Made by a program: the position numbers and the translations under genes. From positions 1 through 22,144 of the IMG/VR virus record IMGVR_UViG_3300034812_000383: 22,144 nt of DNA, one strand, 5' to 3'. This document shows, in pieces, positions 12,755 to 18,216 of the stretch; position 1 is the stretch's first letter, and the number at the start of each line of letters is the position of its first letter. Below the pieces are notes generated by a model. It saw nothing but the letters and a program-made list of their open reading frames with translations, did no database searches and was not told where the DNA came from. Origin of the DNA: a virus.

Positions 12755-12880
12755 CTAATGGGACTGGAATGCATCCCGGCTCACATCTCCGAGAGAAAAA
12801 AGAATCGGAACACCAACCCATGTGAGAGAGAGGTGGGATCCCTCTTGAGCCTCCCCTGCTGACGAGCAGGGGATATTTTT
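12755..12880 (+). ncRNA. Candidate structured RNA between tRNA-Arg and tRNA-Asn
   Basis: No convincing gene is present, but several pairings nest: GGGA/TCCC (12760/12774), CTCACAT/ATGTGAG (12780-12786/12820-12826) enclosing TCCGA/TCGGA (12788-12792/12805-12809), AGAGG/CCTCT (12829/12841) and the terminator hairpin at 12853. T4 makes two stable RNAs of unknown role from its tRNA cluster, which is the closest known parallel. Could instead be a processing spacer. Confidence 0.4.
12853..12880 (+). terminator. Strong hairpin with short T run between tRNAs
   Basis: A perfect 8-bp stem CCCCTGCT/AGCAGGGG with GACG loop, followed by ATATTTTT. It looks like an intrinsic terminator, just before tRNA-Asn, which has no obvious promoter of its own; it may be partial or act as a processing signal. 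Confidence 0.65.
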
Positions 12881-12882
12881 AT

Positions 12883-12955
12883 TCCTCTATAGCTCAGTTG
12901 GTAGAGCAGGTGACTGTTAATCACCCTGTCCCTGGTTCGAGTCCAGGTGGAGGAG
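12883..12955 (+). tRNA. tRNA-Asn (GUU)
   Basis: Acceptor TCCTCTA/TGGAGGA with one G-T pair, discriminator G, anticodon stem GGTGA/TCACC with loop CTGTTAA (anticodon GTT), T arm CCTGG-TTCGAGT-CCAGG. Confidence 0.94.
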
Positions 12956-12958
12956 TCC

Positions 12959-13030
12959 GCTCGAATAGCTCAGCGGTAGAGCACCTCGTTTACACCGAGG
13001 CTGTCGGGGGTTCGATCCCCTCTTCGAGCA
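12959..13030 (+). tRNA. tRNA-Val (UAC)
   Basis: Acceptor GCTCGAA/TTCGAGC with discriminator A, anticodon stem CCTCG/CGAGG with loop TTTACAC (anticodon TAC), T loop TTCGATC with one weak stem pair. Three bases after tRNA-Asn. Confidence 0.94.
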
Positions 13031-13047
13031 TTAGTATCATACATACT

Positions 13048-13308
13048 ATGAACAAAGAAAAAATCAAAGACAATCTACACGAAATCCACCTAGAACTAGC
13101 CTATTTGAGAGCTATGGTAGAAAATGTTAGTAATCAGATGCAAGAATTGCGGGATGCAATTGGAGAGTCATCCAACCAAAACCAGAAGTTGCCGTTGCCC
13201 CAACCATACGAGCATCCGTGGTACAAATATAAGCGGGAACAACTTATCGTTAGTGGAAATAGTCAGCGGGATGACTCCAAAGAAAAAGAAATCTCAATCA
13301 ATCTTTAG
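13048..13308 (+). CDS. Coiled-coil protein
   Basis: An 86-residue protein from ATG 13048. Residues 1-40 are a strong amphipathic helix or coiled coil (LHEIHLELAYLRAMVENVSN, then QMQELRDAIG); the rest is polar with a PLPQPYEHPWYKYK segment. The open frame extends back across tRNA-Val and tRNA-Asn, but that part is tRNA sequence. It overlaps the next gene by 38 bases. Unknown function. Confidence 0.68.
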   Translation: MNKEKIKDNLHEIHLELAYLRAMVENVSNQMQELRDAIGESSNQNQKLPLPQPYEHPWYKYKREQLIVSGNSQRDDSKEKEISINL

Positions 13309-13381
13309 CGAACAAGATCTTTTGTATCAAGAAAACAGACGCAAAAGAAAAGTTAGAAAAATAGACTTTGAAGAAAGGTAA
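13271..13381 (+). CDS. 36-residue highly basic protein
   Basis: ATG 13271 to TAA 13381. MTPKKKKSQSIFSEQDLLYQ then ENRRKRKVRKIDFEER: 13 Lys/Arg in 36 residues. Possibly binds nucleic acid. It overlaps the coiled-coil gene. Modest support from composition and from the gene-like spacing. Confidence 0.5.
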   Translation: MTPKKKKSQSIFSEQDLLYQENRRKRKVRKIDFEER

Positions 13382-13429
13382 ATCAAATCTATAGAGAGTG
13401 TTAAATATGAACAGGTTCTGAAGAACTTT

Positions 13430-13438
13430 TGTTATAAT
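13430..13438 (+). promoter_or_regulatory. Extended -10 promoter before the 66-residue gene
   Basis: TGTTATAAT, a consensus -10 with the upstream TG of extended -10 promoters, 22 bases before ATG 13461. No good -35 hexamer is present, which fits the extended type. Confidence 0.5.
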
Positions 13439-13460
13439 ACTCACACAAACGGAGACACCC

Positions 13461-13661
13461 ATGATCAACTTAGATGAACGCTACCATTCTTATCTTTCAG
13501 GACAAAAGAAGTTTCGTATCGATGATATTGAAGAATCTGTGAAAGGATATGGATATGAATGTGATGGTTCATCCATAGTTGGTTATTACGTGTTGACAGA
13601 GAACCACAAATTATACTATAATCTCAACGAGCAATTCAATCGAATGGAGAAACTTAAATGA
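13461..13661 (+). CDS. Small hypothetical protein upstream of talC
   Basis: A 66-residue soluble protein (INLDERYHSYLSGQKKFRID, later YGYECDGSSIVGYYVLTEN), looking like a small alpha/beta fold. ATG 13461 follows GGAGA by eight bases. Its stop overlaps the talC ATG. The talC promoter lies inside its C-terminal half. No family recognised. Confidence 0.75.
   Translation: MINLDERYHSYLSGQKKFRIDDIEESVKGYGYECDGSSIVGYYVLTENHKLYYNLNEQFNRMEKLK
13593..13622 (+). promoter_or_regulatory. Sigma70 promoter for talC inside the preceding gene
   Basis: TTGACA (13593-13598), 18-base spacer, TATAAT (13617-13622), 35 bases before the talC ATG. Both hexamers match the consensus. Confidence 0.65.
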
Positions 13662-14302
13662 AAATCTTTCTTGATACAGCAGACTACAGAGAGATCAAAG
13701 ATCGTTATGAAACTGGATTGGTAGATGGTATTACTACCAATCCTACACTAGTACGTAAGTCGGGTGTAAATTATTTTGATTTCATCAGTCGTCTATCTCG
13801 CGATTTCTCTTTCGAGAGTATTTCTGCTGAGGTTGATGGGCAGACTGCTGATGATATGTTGGAAAATGCTCAAGAATATATTGCAATTGGTTCGGAAGTT
13901 ACCATCAAACTTCCCCTGACAAAGGAGGGTCTTATTGCTTGTAGGATTCTTTCTGAACAGGGTGTGAAGACTAACGTTACTCTTTGTTTCTCTGCTGCAC
14001 AAGCAGTTATGACTGCAAAAGCAGGTGCTACATATATTTCTCCTTTTGTAGGTCGCATGAATGACAACTCCTTGAGTGGTGTTGAACTTGTACGTGCTAT
14101 CTCTGGTCTATATTGTGCTCAAGGAGTTAAAACAAAAATTCTTGCTGCATCACTTCGAGATGTACATCATGTTTCTAGGTGTCTGATGTATGGTGCTGGT
14201 GTTGTAACACTACCAACTAAAGTTTTTGATAAGATGTATAACCACGTTCTGACTGATGCAGGACTTGCTATCTTTGAAGAAGACTTCAAAAATATTACTT
14301 GA
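13658..14302 (+). CDS. talC: Transaldolase (TalC type)
   Basis: Transfers a dihydroxyacetone unit between sugar phosphates in the non-oxidative pentose phosphate pathway. 214 residues, the short single-domain form. TTNPT is at 26-30, the Schiff-base lysine is K84 in VTIKLP, and SPFVGR lies at 128-133. It complements zwf and gnd and is a well-known cyanophage metabolic gene, thought to push carbon to pentose and NADPH. It has its own promoter inside the upstream gene, and its TGA stop forms part of the next promoter's -35 box. Set among tRNA genes, away from gnd/zwf. Confidence 0.95.
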   Translation: MKIFLDTADYREIKDRYETGLVDGITTNPTLVRKSGVNYFDFISRLSRDFSFESISAEVDGQTADDMLENAQEYIAIGSEVTIKLPLTKEGLIACRILSEQGVKTNVTLCFSAAQAVMTAKAGATYISPFVGRMNDNSLSGVELVRAISGLYCAQGVKTKILAASLRDVHHVSRCLMYGAGVVTLPTKVFDKMYNHVLTDAGLAIFEEDFKNIT

Positions 14303-14327
14303 CAAGTATTTGTCCCTATACTATAAT
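14299..14327 (+). promoter_or_regulatory. Consensus sigma70 promoter for the tRNA-Pro unit
   Basis: TTGACA (14299-14304), 17-base spacer, TATAAT (14322-14327), 15 bases before tRNA-Pro. The -35 box overlaps the talC stop codon. Likely drives the Pro-Ile-Met-Thr tRNA run. Confidence 0.9.
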
Positions 14328-14341
14328 AAGGGACAGTTCAC

Positions 14342-14415
14342 CGGGGTGTAGCGCAGTTTGGTAGCGCGCCTGCTTTGGGAGCAGGATGTCGCAGGTTCAA
14401 ATCCTGTCACCCCGA
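14342..14415 (+). tRNA. tRNA-Pro (UGG)
   Basis: Acceptor CGGGGTG/CACCCCG with discriminator A, anticodon stem CCTGC/GCAGG with loop TTTGGGA (anticodon TGG), T arm GCAGG-TTCAAAT-CCTGT. Confidence 0.95.
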
Positions 14416-14432
14416 TTTTTCATCTTAAAAAT

Positions 14433-14603
14433 ATGGAAGTATTCACGATTCAAGAATGGGAAGAAAACTTCGACGAACTTTTTAAGAGAGTTGAGGATGG
14501 AGAAACGATAGGTATCCTAAGGGAAGATGGTCAAGCAGCAGTAATGATGCCAGCGGATGATGAACTCATACGCATATACACAGATCATGAAGAAGCTTCC
14601 TAA
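14433..14603 (+). CDS. Phd/YefM-like small protein (antitoxin-like orphan)
   Basis: A 56-residue protein: MEVFTIQEWEENFDELFKRV, then EDGETIGILREDGQAAVMMP and a short acidic end. The order strand, helix (NFDELFKRVEDGE), strand (TIGILRED), strand (AAVMMPAD) is that of the DNA-binding N-terminal part of Phd/YefM antitoxins. No toxin gene lies beside it: tRNA-Pro ends 17 bases upstream and tRNA-Ile starts at the base after its stop codon. It could be an orphan repressor or a decoy antitoxin against a host toxin; that is inference. I started at ATG 14433; upstream of it the frame is tRNA sequence. Confidence 0.72.
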   Translation: MEVFTIQEWEENFDELFKRVEDGETIGILREDGQAAVMMPADDELIRIYTDHEEAS

Positions 14604-14675
14604 GGGACCGTCGCCTATCGGTTAAGGCCCACTGCTTATAACGGTGTGAACTGGGTTCAACTCCCAGCGGTCCTA
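14604..14675 (+). tRNA. tRNA-Ile (UAU)
   Basis: Acceptor GGGACCG/CGGTCCT (one G-T pair), discriminator A, anticodon stem CACTG/CGGTG with loop CTTATAA (anticodon TAT), T arm CTGGG-TTCAACT-CCCAG. UAU reads AUA directly, the rare isoleucine codon that bacteria normally read with a modified CAU tRNA. Confidence 0.9.
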
Positions 14676-14677
14676 TT

Positions 14678-14750
14678 GGGGGATTAGCAATCTGGTGAAT
14701 GCACCGAACTCATAATTCGGCTAAGGTGGGTTCGATCCCCTCATCCCCCA
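14678..14750 (+). tRNA. tRNA-Met (CAU), elongator-like
   Basis: Acceptor GGGGGAT/ATCCCCC with discriminator A, anticodon stem CCGAA/TTCGG with loop CTCATAA (anticodon CAT). The first pair is G-C, not the C-A mismatch of initiators, so it is elongator Met or a lysidine-type Ile. The presence of tRNA-Ile(UAU) next door makes Met more likely. Confidence 0.88.
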
Positions 14751-14774
14751 TCAACTAAATATTTTTAGTTGTAT

Positions 14775-14847
14775 GCCATTCTAGCTCAGCTGGTAGAGCA
14801 GGGCTTTTGTAAAGCTCAGGTCGCAGGTTCAAGTCCTGTGAATGGCT
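14775..14847 (+). tRNA. tRNA-Thr (UGU)
   Basis: Acceptor GCCATTC/GAATGGC with discriminator T, anticodon loop TTTGTAA (anticodon TGT) on stem GGGCT/AGCTC, T arm GCAGG-TTCAAGT-CCTGT. A short inverted repeat (AACTAAA/TTTAGTT) precedes it. Confidence 0.94.
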
Positions 14848-14850
14848 TAG

Positions 14851-15039
14851 TCTCGGAAAGACTCTAAAAGTGCCCTGGTCGGTGAAGGTCCCCCTTCAAT
14901 CCCGAAGTCATGGAGAGACTTAAACAACCCTGGTGCGGATGGGATTACTCCCGCCCAGTTTCTTGCTTCTGGTAAAAAGTAAGTGGTGGATCCAAAAGAC
15001 CCCTTCCGTGTGGTTGATTCCTATTTGCAACTAAACTAA
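14851..15039 (+). pseudogene. Coding remnant without start codon between tRNA-Thr and tRNA-Leu
   Basis: One reading frame gives protein-like sequence: from 14851 ALVGEGPPSIPKSWRDLNN then PGADGITPAQFLASGKK, stop TAA at 14980-14982, and in the same frame after the stop VVDPKDPFRVVDSYLQLN to TAA 15037-15039. No ATG, GTG or TTG precedes the first part; the second could start at GTG 14983. Small hairpins AGTCT/AGACT (14849-14863) and GAAGG/CCTTC (14884-14897) lie in it. It may be a decayed gene cut by tRNA insertion, or a gene with an unusual start. Confidence 0.35.
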
Positions 15040-15046
15040 ATAGGTG

Positions 15047-15083
15047 GCGAGCCTGCTCTGGGGGATGACCTCCCCCTCCTCGC
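15047..15083 (+). other. Strong hairpin directly upstream of tRNA-Leu
   Basis: GGGGGA/TCCCCC (15060-15065/15071-15076) with a TGACC loop inside a flanking GCGAG/CTCGC pairing (15047-15051/15079-15083) that reaches the first two bases of tRNA-Leu. No T run, so probably a processing or folding element. A CTAAATA late-like motif lies just before it at 15036. Confidence 0.45.
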
Positions 15084-15163
15084 ACGTATGGCGGAATTGG
15101 TAGACGCGCTGGGTTTAGGTTCCAGTGGGGTATCCCGTGAAGGTTCAAGTCCTTTTACGTGCA
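15082..15163 (+). tRNA. tRNA-Leu (UAG)
   Basis: Acceptor GCACGTA/TACGTGC with discriminator A, anticodon stem CTGGG/TCCAG with loop TTTAGGT (anticodon TAG), a long variable arm, T arm GAAGG-TTCAAGT-CCTTT. Confidence 0.93.
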
Positions 15164-15183
15164 TTAACAACTAAGAGAAAATT

Positions 15184-15834
15184 ATGAACAAATTATTACT
15201 TGCTTTGATTTTAGCTGCCGCACCAGTTGCAGCTGCTCCTTCTAAGGGGTACTTTACGATGGATGCTATGGGGTGCATGCTGTTACGAGAATGTACCGAA
15301 GATGTTAAACGAGTCAGAAGTATTCAAGATATTAAAAACCATTATCCCGATAGTGATTACAGTAGCGTTGCTACTGAGTTTAATGACATCATCGAGTCTT
15401 TTAATCGGATCGGAGTTGGTGTCTTTTTAGCAGATACAAAATACTTCCCTCCGGGTCATCGTGGAGTCTATCATACAGTAGGAAATAACTTCTTTTTGAA
15501 TAGTGCATTTATGCATCGTCAGAGCACGCTCATGTCCGTCACAAGACACGAAGGATGGCATGCTGCCCAGGATTGTATGGCTGGGACAATTGATAACAGT
15601 TTTATTGCTATTATTAAATCTGAAGAATCTGTTCCTATGTTGTGGAGAACAATGGCAGAACGTACATATCCAAAGTCTGCTGTCCCTTGGGAAGCAGAAG
15701 CAGGTTGGGCAGGACGTACTGAAGGTATGACTGCTAAGGCATTGGATGCTTGTGCTACCGGTGAGATGTGGAAAGTTTACGAACCTACACCTAAGACTGG
15801 TGAGTGGCTTAGACAAAATGGATACATCGATTGA
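15184..15834 (+). CDS. Exported protein with HExxH zinc-protease motif
   Basis: A 216-residue protein with a signal peptide (residues 1-18, LLLALILAAAPVAAA). The motif HEGWH at 122-126, inside TRHEGWHAAQD, is an HExxH zinc site, and a Glu-rich helix PWEAEAGWA (169-176) further on could give the third ligand. Several Cys (C31, C37, C131 and one near the end) suggest disulfides in the periplasm. This looks like an exported metallopeptidase; substrate unknown, possibly envelope protein. It begins 20 bases after tRNA-Leu, and its stop overlaps a -35 box. Confidence 0.78.
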   Translation: MNKLLLALILAAAPVAAAPSKGYFTMDAMGCMLLRECTEDVKRVRSIQDIKNHYPDSDYSSVATEFNDIIESFNRIGVGVFLADTKYFPPGHRGVYHTVGNNFFLNSAFMHRQSTLMSVTRHEGWHAAQDCMAGTIDNSFIAIIKSEESVPMLWRTMAERTYPKSAVPWEAEAGWAGRTEGMTAKALDACATGEMWKVYEPTPKTGEWLRQNGYID

Positions 15835-15859
15835 CAAACCCGGATCAATCCCCTATAAT
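15831..15859 (+). promoter_or_regulatory. Consensus sigma70 promoter before the 94-residue gene
   Basis: TTGACA (15831-15836), 17-base spacer, TATAAT (15854-15859), 21 bases before ATG 15881. The -35 box overlaps the stop of the exported HExxH gene. Confidence 0.9.
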
Positions 15860-15880
15860 ATACAAGTCTGAAACGATTCT

Positions 15881-16165
15881 ATGAAAAGTCCTATTGTTGG
15901 TGAAGATAATACTTACGAATATCATCGTAGGTGTCGCATGGCTGATTCAATTGGTGACTATCTCTCTGATGAGAAAGTAGATGCTCGTCAATGTTACGAA
16001 GAAATTTTAGCTGAAGTCGATGAAGTTATTGAATATCATCGAACCTACTTGTCCAAAGCGCAAAGATTTAAAGAATTGATGCTTGGTAATCGAGAGATTG
16101 ATTTCTTTGATGACAAAGAACTTGCAACCAAGTGGAAATATGATAGAATTCTTTTGAACGAGTGA
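15881..16165 (+). CDS. Conserved-looking acidic helical protein
   Basis: A 94-residue soluble protein rich in Asp, Glu and Tyr. Mainly helical: EYHRRCRMADSIGDYLSD, then CYEEILAEVDEVIEYHRTYL and a final basic helix. No membrane segment or catalytic motif. A consensus promoter and a terminator whose hairpin starts in its last codons make it a single-gene unit ahead of tRNA-Gly, probably early. Function unknown. Confidence 0.78.
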   Translation: MKSPIVGEDNTYEYHRRCRMADSIGDYLSDEKVDARQCYEEILAEVDEVIEYHRTYLSKAQRFKELMLGNREIDFFDDKELATKWKYDRILLNE

Positions 16166-16179
16166 TACGTCACTCTTTT
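16160..16179 (+). terminator. Terminator overlapping a stop codon
   Basis: GAGTGA/TCACTC with TACG loop and TTTT. The gene's TGA stop is inside the left arm. tRNA-Gly starts 2 bases later, so some readthrough or another promoter must supply that tRNA. Confidence 0.75.
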
Positions 16180-16181
16180 CT

Positions 16182-16253
16182 GCGGATGTAGTTCAGCGGT
16201 AGAACGCTATCCTTCCAAGTTAGATGTCGTCGGTTCGATTCCGATCATCCGCT
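16182..16253 (+). tRNA. tRNA-Gly (UCC)
   Basis: Acceptor GCGGATG/CATCCGC with discriminator T, anticodon loop CTTCCAA (anticodon TCC) on stem CTATC/GTTAG with one T-T mismatch, T loop TTCGATT. Confidence 0.92.
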
Positions 16254-16255
16254 TC

Positions 16256-16275
16256 GGAAAACCGTAAAGTTTTCC
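16256..16275 (+). terminator. Hairpin after tRNA-Gly
   Basis: GGAAAAC/GTTTTCC with a 6-base loop; no long T run follows. Possible weak terminator or 3' processing hairpin separating tRNA-Gly from the late promoter. Confidence 0.45.
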
Positions 16276-16278
16276 TGG

Positions 16279-16286
16279 TATAAATA
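16279..16286 (+). promoter_or_regulatory. T4-type late promoter TATAAATA
   Basis: An exact TATAAATA, followed by CTTAACC. It lies about 100 bases before ATG 16388, leaving a long leader. The downstream ATACTTAACC recurs before psbA at about 18543. Confidence 0.75.
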
Positions 16287-16290
16287 CTTA

Positions 16291-16367
16291 ACCTTGTGTC
16301 AATTATGACAGAAGGTAACAAACGGGACATGTCGAGTCCCTATTCATCTGCGGGTAATCACTCCGCA
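16291..16367 (+). promoter_or_regulatory. Structured leader of the exported barrel-like gene
   Basis: Three consecutive hairpins: ACCTT-g-TGTCA/TGACA-g-AAGGT (16291-16316), GGGAC/GTCCC (16324-16340) and TGCGG/CCGCA (16349-16367). The ribosome site AAAGG and ATG 16388 follow. A leader of this size is unusual in this compact genome. Confidence 0.5.
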
Positions 16368-16387
16368 AGTAACTAAAGGTAATTCAA

Positions 16388-16759
16388 ATGATCAAATCTG
16401 TATTCGCAGCGACCGCTGCTCTGTCCATGTCCGCCGGCGCTGCCCTTGCAGGTCCATACGTTAATGTCGAAGCCAACTCTGGTTGGACTGGCGATGACTA
16501 TAATGGAACCGCTACCGATTTCCATGTTGGCTATGAAGGTGAACTTGGTGAGCGTGGTTCATACTATGTTCAAGGTGGTGCTACTCTGGTCAGCCCTGAC
16601 GGTGGTGAGTCTGACACTGTTCCTTCCGGTAAGGCAGGTCTTGGTTTCGCTGTAACCGATGCTCTCGGTGCTTATGGTGAAGTCTCATTCGTTGGATCTG
16701 GTGATGATGACATCGATCGTGGTTATGGCACCAAGTTGGGCCTGAAGTACAACTTCTGA
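16388..16759 (+). CDS. Exported small beta-barrel-like (porin-like) protein
   Basis: A 123-residue protein with a signal peptide (residues 1-21, SVFAATAALSMSAGAALA, cut before GPYV). The mature part alternates polar and hydrophobic residues with many Gly/Tyr (YEGELGERGSYYVQGGATL, KAGLGFAVTDALGAYGEVSF) and ends in Tyr-Asn-Phe; a terminal Phe is typical of outer membrane barrel proteins. The length fits a small barrel or a fragment. It is richer in G and C than its neighbours, which hints at host origin or strong expression. Driven by an exact TATAAATA and closed by a strong terminator, a late single-gene unit. Confidence 0.82.
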   Translation: MIKSVFAATAALSMSAGAALAGPYVNVEANSGWTGDDYNGTATDFHVGYEGELGERGSYYVQGGATLVSPDGGESDTVPSGKAGLGFAVTDALGAYGEVSFVGSGDDDIDRGYGTKLGLKYNF

Positions 16760-16793
16760 TAAGTAGACAAATATATATCTAGATACTAGAATG

Positions 16794-16817
16794 GGGGTGC
16801 GACGGCACCCCTTTTTT
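16794..16817 (+). terminator. Strong intrinsic terminator
   Basis: GGGGTGC/GCACCCC with GACG loop and six T. Same GACG loop as the hairpin at 12853. Confidence 0.93.
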
Positions 16818-16818
16818 A

Positions 16819-17019
16819 ATGCTTATGAAAAAGATTACTTCTGTTCTATTTCATCCAGTTACTACTCTCAATTTATTACTAGTAGGTTCTCTAGGGGTGA
16901 TTCAGTTTGTTCATACTAAAGCACACTACACTTTAGAACAAGATGTACATGGTCATGTTCACCGAGCACTAAAACAAAATCCAGAACTCGCCCGGTCAGC
17001 TTGCTGGGAGTTGGACTAG
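16819..17019 (+). CDS. Small single-span membrane protein
   Basis: A 66-residue protein with a hydrophobic segment at about 14-30 (VTTLNLLLVGSLGVIQFVH) followed by a polar, His-rich helix (LEQDVHGHVHRALKQN) and one Cys near the end. ATG 16819 comes right after the terminator's T run; a second ATG is at 16825. No ribosome site is seen. The TATCTAGATACTAG stretch at 16776-16789 resembles a late motif and might serve it, upstream of the terminator. Unknown function. Confidence 0.65.
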   Translation: MLMKKITSVLFHPVTTLNLLLVGSLGVIQFVHTKAHYTLEQDVHGHVHRALKQNPELARSACWELD

Positions 17020-17023
17020 GTAC

Positions 17024-17052
17024 TTGACAAAGCTTAAATTTTTATATATAAT
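17024..17052 (+). promoter_or_regulatory. Consensus sigma70 promoter for hli
   Basis: TTGACA (17024-17029), 17-base AT-rich spacer, TATAAT (17047-17052), 26 bases before the hli ATG. Confidence 0.9.
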
Positions 17053-17078
17053 ATGTAAAGTTTCTTAACAATAAGTAA

Positions 17079-17297
17079 ATGACTGTTACAACTAACGATC
17101 GTGGACAACAAAACATGTGGGCCACAGAGCCACGCATGTACATCTCTCAGACTGATGCTGAGCGTTATGGTTATGAAACTCATGCCGAAAAGGCGGAGAA
17201 ACTAAATGGACGCACTGCTATGCTTGGATTTGTTGCTGCTGTTGTCAGCTATGCTACTACTGGTAGTGTATTCTTTTTTGGTGCGTTCGGATTCTGA
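17079..17297 (+). CDS. hli: High-light-inducible protein (HLIP)
   Basis: A single-helix relative of chlorophyll a/b-binding proteins that binds pigments and protects photosystem II. The signature EKLNGRTAMLGFVAA (40-54) with the chlorophyll-binding ExxNGR starts the one membrane helix (about 46-68). 72 residues with a polar N-terminus. It has its own consensus promoter and lacks a clear ribosome site, like petF and psbA nearby. Part of the photosynthesis block. Confidence 0.93.
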   Translation: MTVTTNDRGQQNMWATEPRMYISQTDAERYGYETHAEKAEKLNGRTAMLGFVAAVVSYATTGSVFFFGAFGF

Positions 17298-17299
17298 TA

Positions 17300-17654
<355 letters not shown>

Positions 17655-17655
<1 letters not shown>

Positions 17656-17813
17656 TGACGAATCCAAACGCACTTTATGAAGACATGGAAAAACTCAACG
17701 CTCTTTATGAAGAACTTTGTTGGGACCATGACGATGAACTAGTCTTTACTCATGACGGTAAAGAAATTATTATTTACAACAAAACAAGAGAAAATGGAAC
17801 AGAGTCTGATTGA
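17655..17813 (+). CDS. Small acidic protein
   Basis: 52 residues, MTNPNALYEDMEKLNALYEE and so on, with LCWDHDDELVFTHDGKEIII and a polar end. Starts by TGATG overlap with petF and overlaps the following membrane gene by 20 bases. An N-terminal helix and a C-terminal strand pair are likely. Familiar as an unnamed cyanophage protein next to ferredoxin; function unknown. Confidence 0.7.
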
Positions 17814-18030
17814 TCTTCTTATTAATACAAATTATTCATGGGCAGCAAACCATACGATTGTTGAATTTTTAGCAGGATATGTGTTTGCTGCAGCACTTAT
17901 TGTAGGTGCTCCAAGTGTTTTTCTCTTGATTGCATTTATGCCTGCACTGATGAACACTAAAGGTGCAGTTGTTGGTTACAAAATTCACCGTGATTATGGT
18001 GACACATCTATCTACTCTAAACTAAACTAA
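17794..18030 (+). CDS. Small membrane protein in the photosynthesis block
   Basis: A 78-residue protein from ATG 17794. One long hydrophobic stretch (about 23-53, TIVEFLAGYVFAAALIVGAP, then SVFLLIAFMPAL), perhaps two short spans broken by a Pro, then a basic polar tail with GYKIHRDYGD. The frame is open to 17752, but that is the previous gene's territory. It lies between petF and a short hli gene, so a photosystem or thylakoid role is plausible, though I cannot identify it. Confidence 0.7.
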   Translation: MEQSLIDLLINTNYSWAANHTIVEFLAGYVFAAALIVGAPSVFLLIAFMPALMNTKGAVVGYKIHRDYGDTSIYSKLN

Positions 18031-18043
18031 CAGGAGAAATCAA

Positions 18044-18151
18044 ATGAACGAAACTGCAGAACGTTTTAATGGTTGGGCAGCAATGATCGGAGTAATCGCT
18101 GCTATGGGTGCTTATGCAACAACAGGACAAATCATTCCTGGTATCTGGTGA
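18044..18151 (+). CDS. hli: Short high-light-inducible protein
   Basis: A 35-residue HLIP: ERFNGWAAMIGVIAAMGAY then ATTGQIIPGIW. The chlorophyll-binding ExxNGW/R signature begins at residue 6 and the single helix fills the rest; almost no N-terminal extension remains. AGGAG lies 8 bases before ATG 18044. TGATG overlap with the next tiny gene. Protects photosystem II like its longer partner at 17079; the two differ strongly in N-terminal length. Confidence 0.9.
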   Translation: MNETAERFNGWAAMIGVIAAMGAYATTGQIIPGIW

Positions 18152-18216
18152 TGGGATTCATAGTAGCAGCATTGCTGGTGCTAATTCCTATTGCAGCAGT
18201 AGCAAGAAACTCATGA
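18151..18216 (+). CDS. 21-residue single-span peptide
   Basis: MGFIVAALLVLIPIAAVARNS: one short membrane span and a basic end. It starts by TGATG overlap with the short hli, and its stop overlaps the next ATG (ATGA), so it fills exactly the gap between two genes. The position is strong support; the tiny size keeps confidence modest. Confidence 0.5.
   Translation: MGFIVAALLVLIPIAAVARNS

Noticed and set aside
12758-12862. 34-residue open frame (MGLECIPAHISERKK...) in the gap after tRNA-Arg
   Set aside because: No ribosome site, poor composition, and the bases are better explained by nested hairpins and a terminator.
12898-13047. N-terminal extension of the coiled-coil protein
   Set aside because: It runs through tRNA-Asn and tRNA-Val; ATG 13048 is the sensible start.
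14945-15148. Minus-strand 67-residue frame over tRNA-Leu
   Set aside because: Antisense to a tRNA, with low-quality composition.
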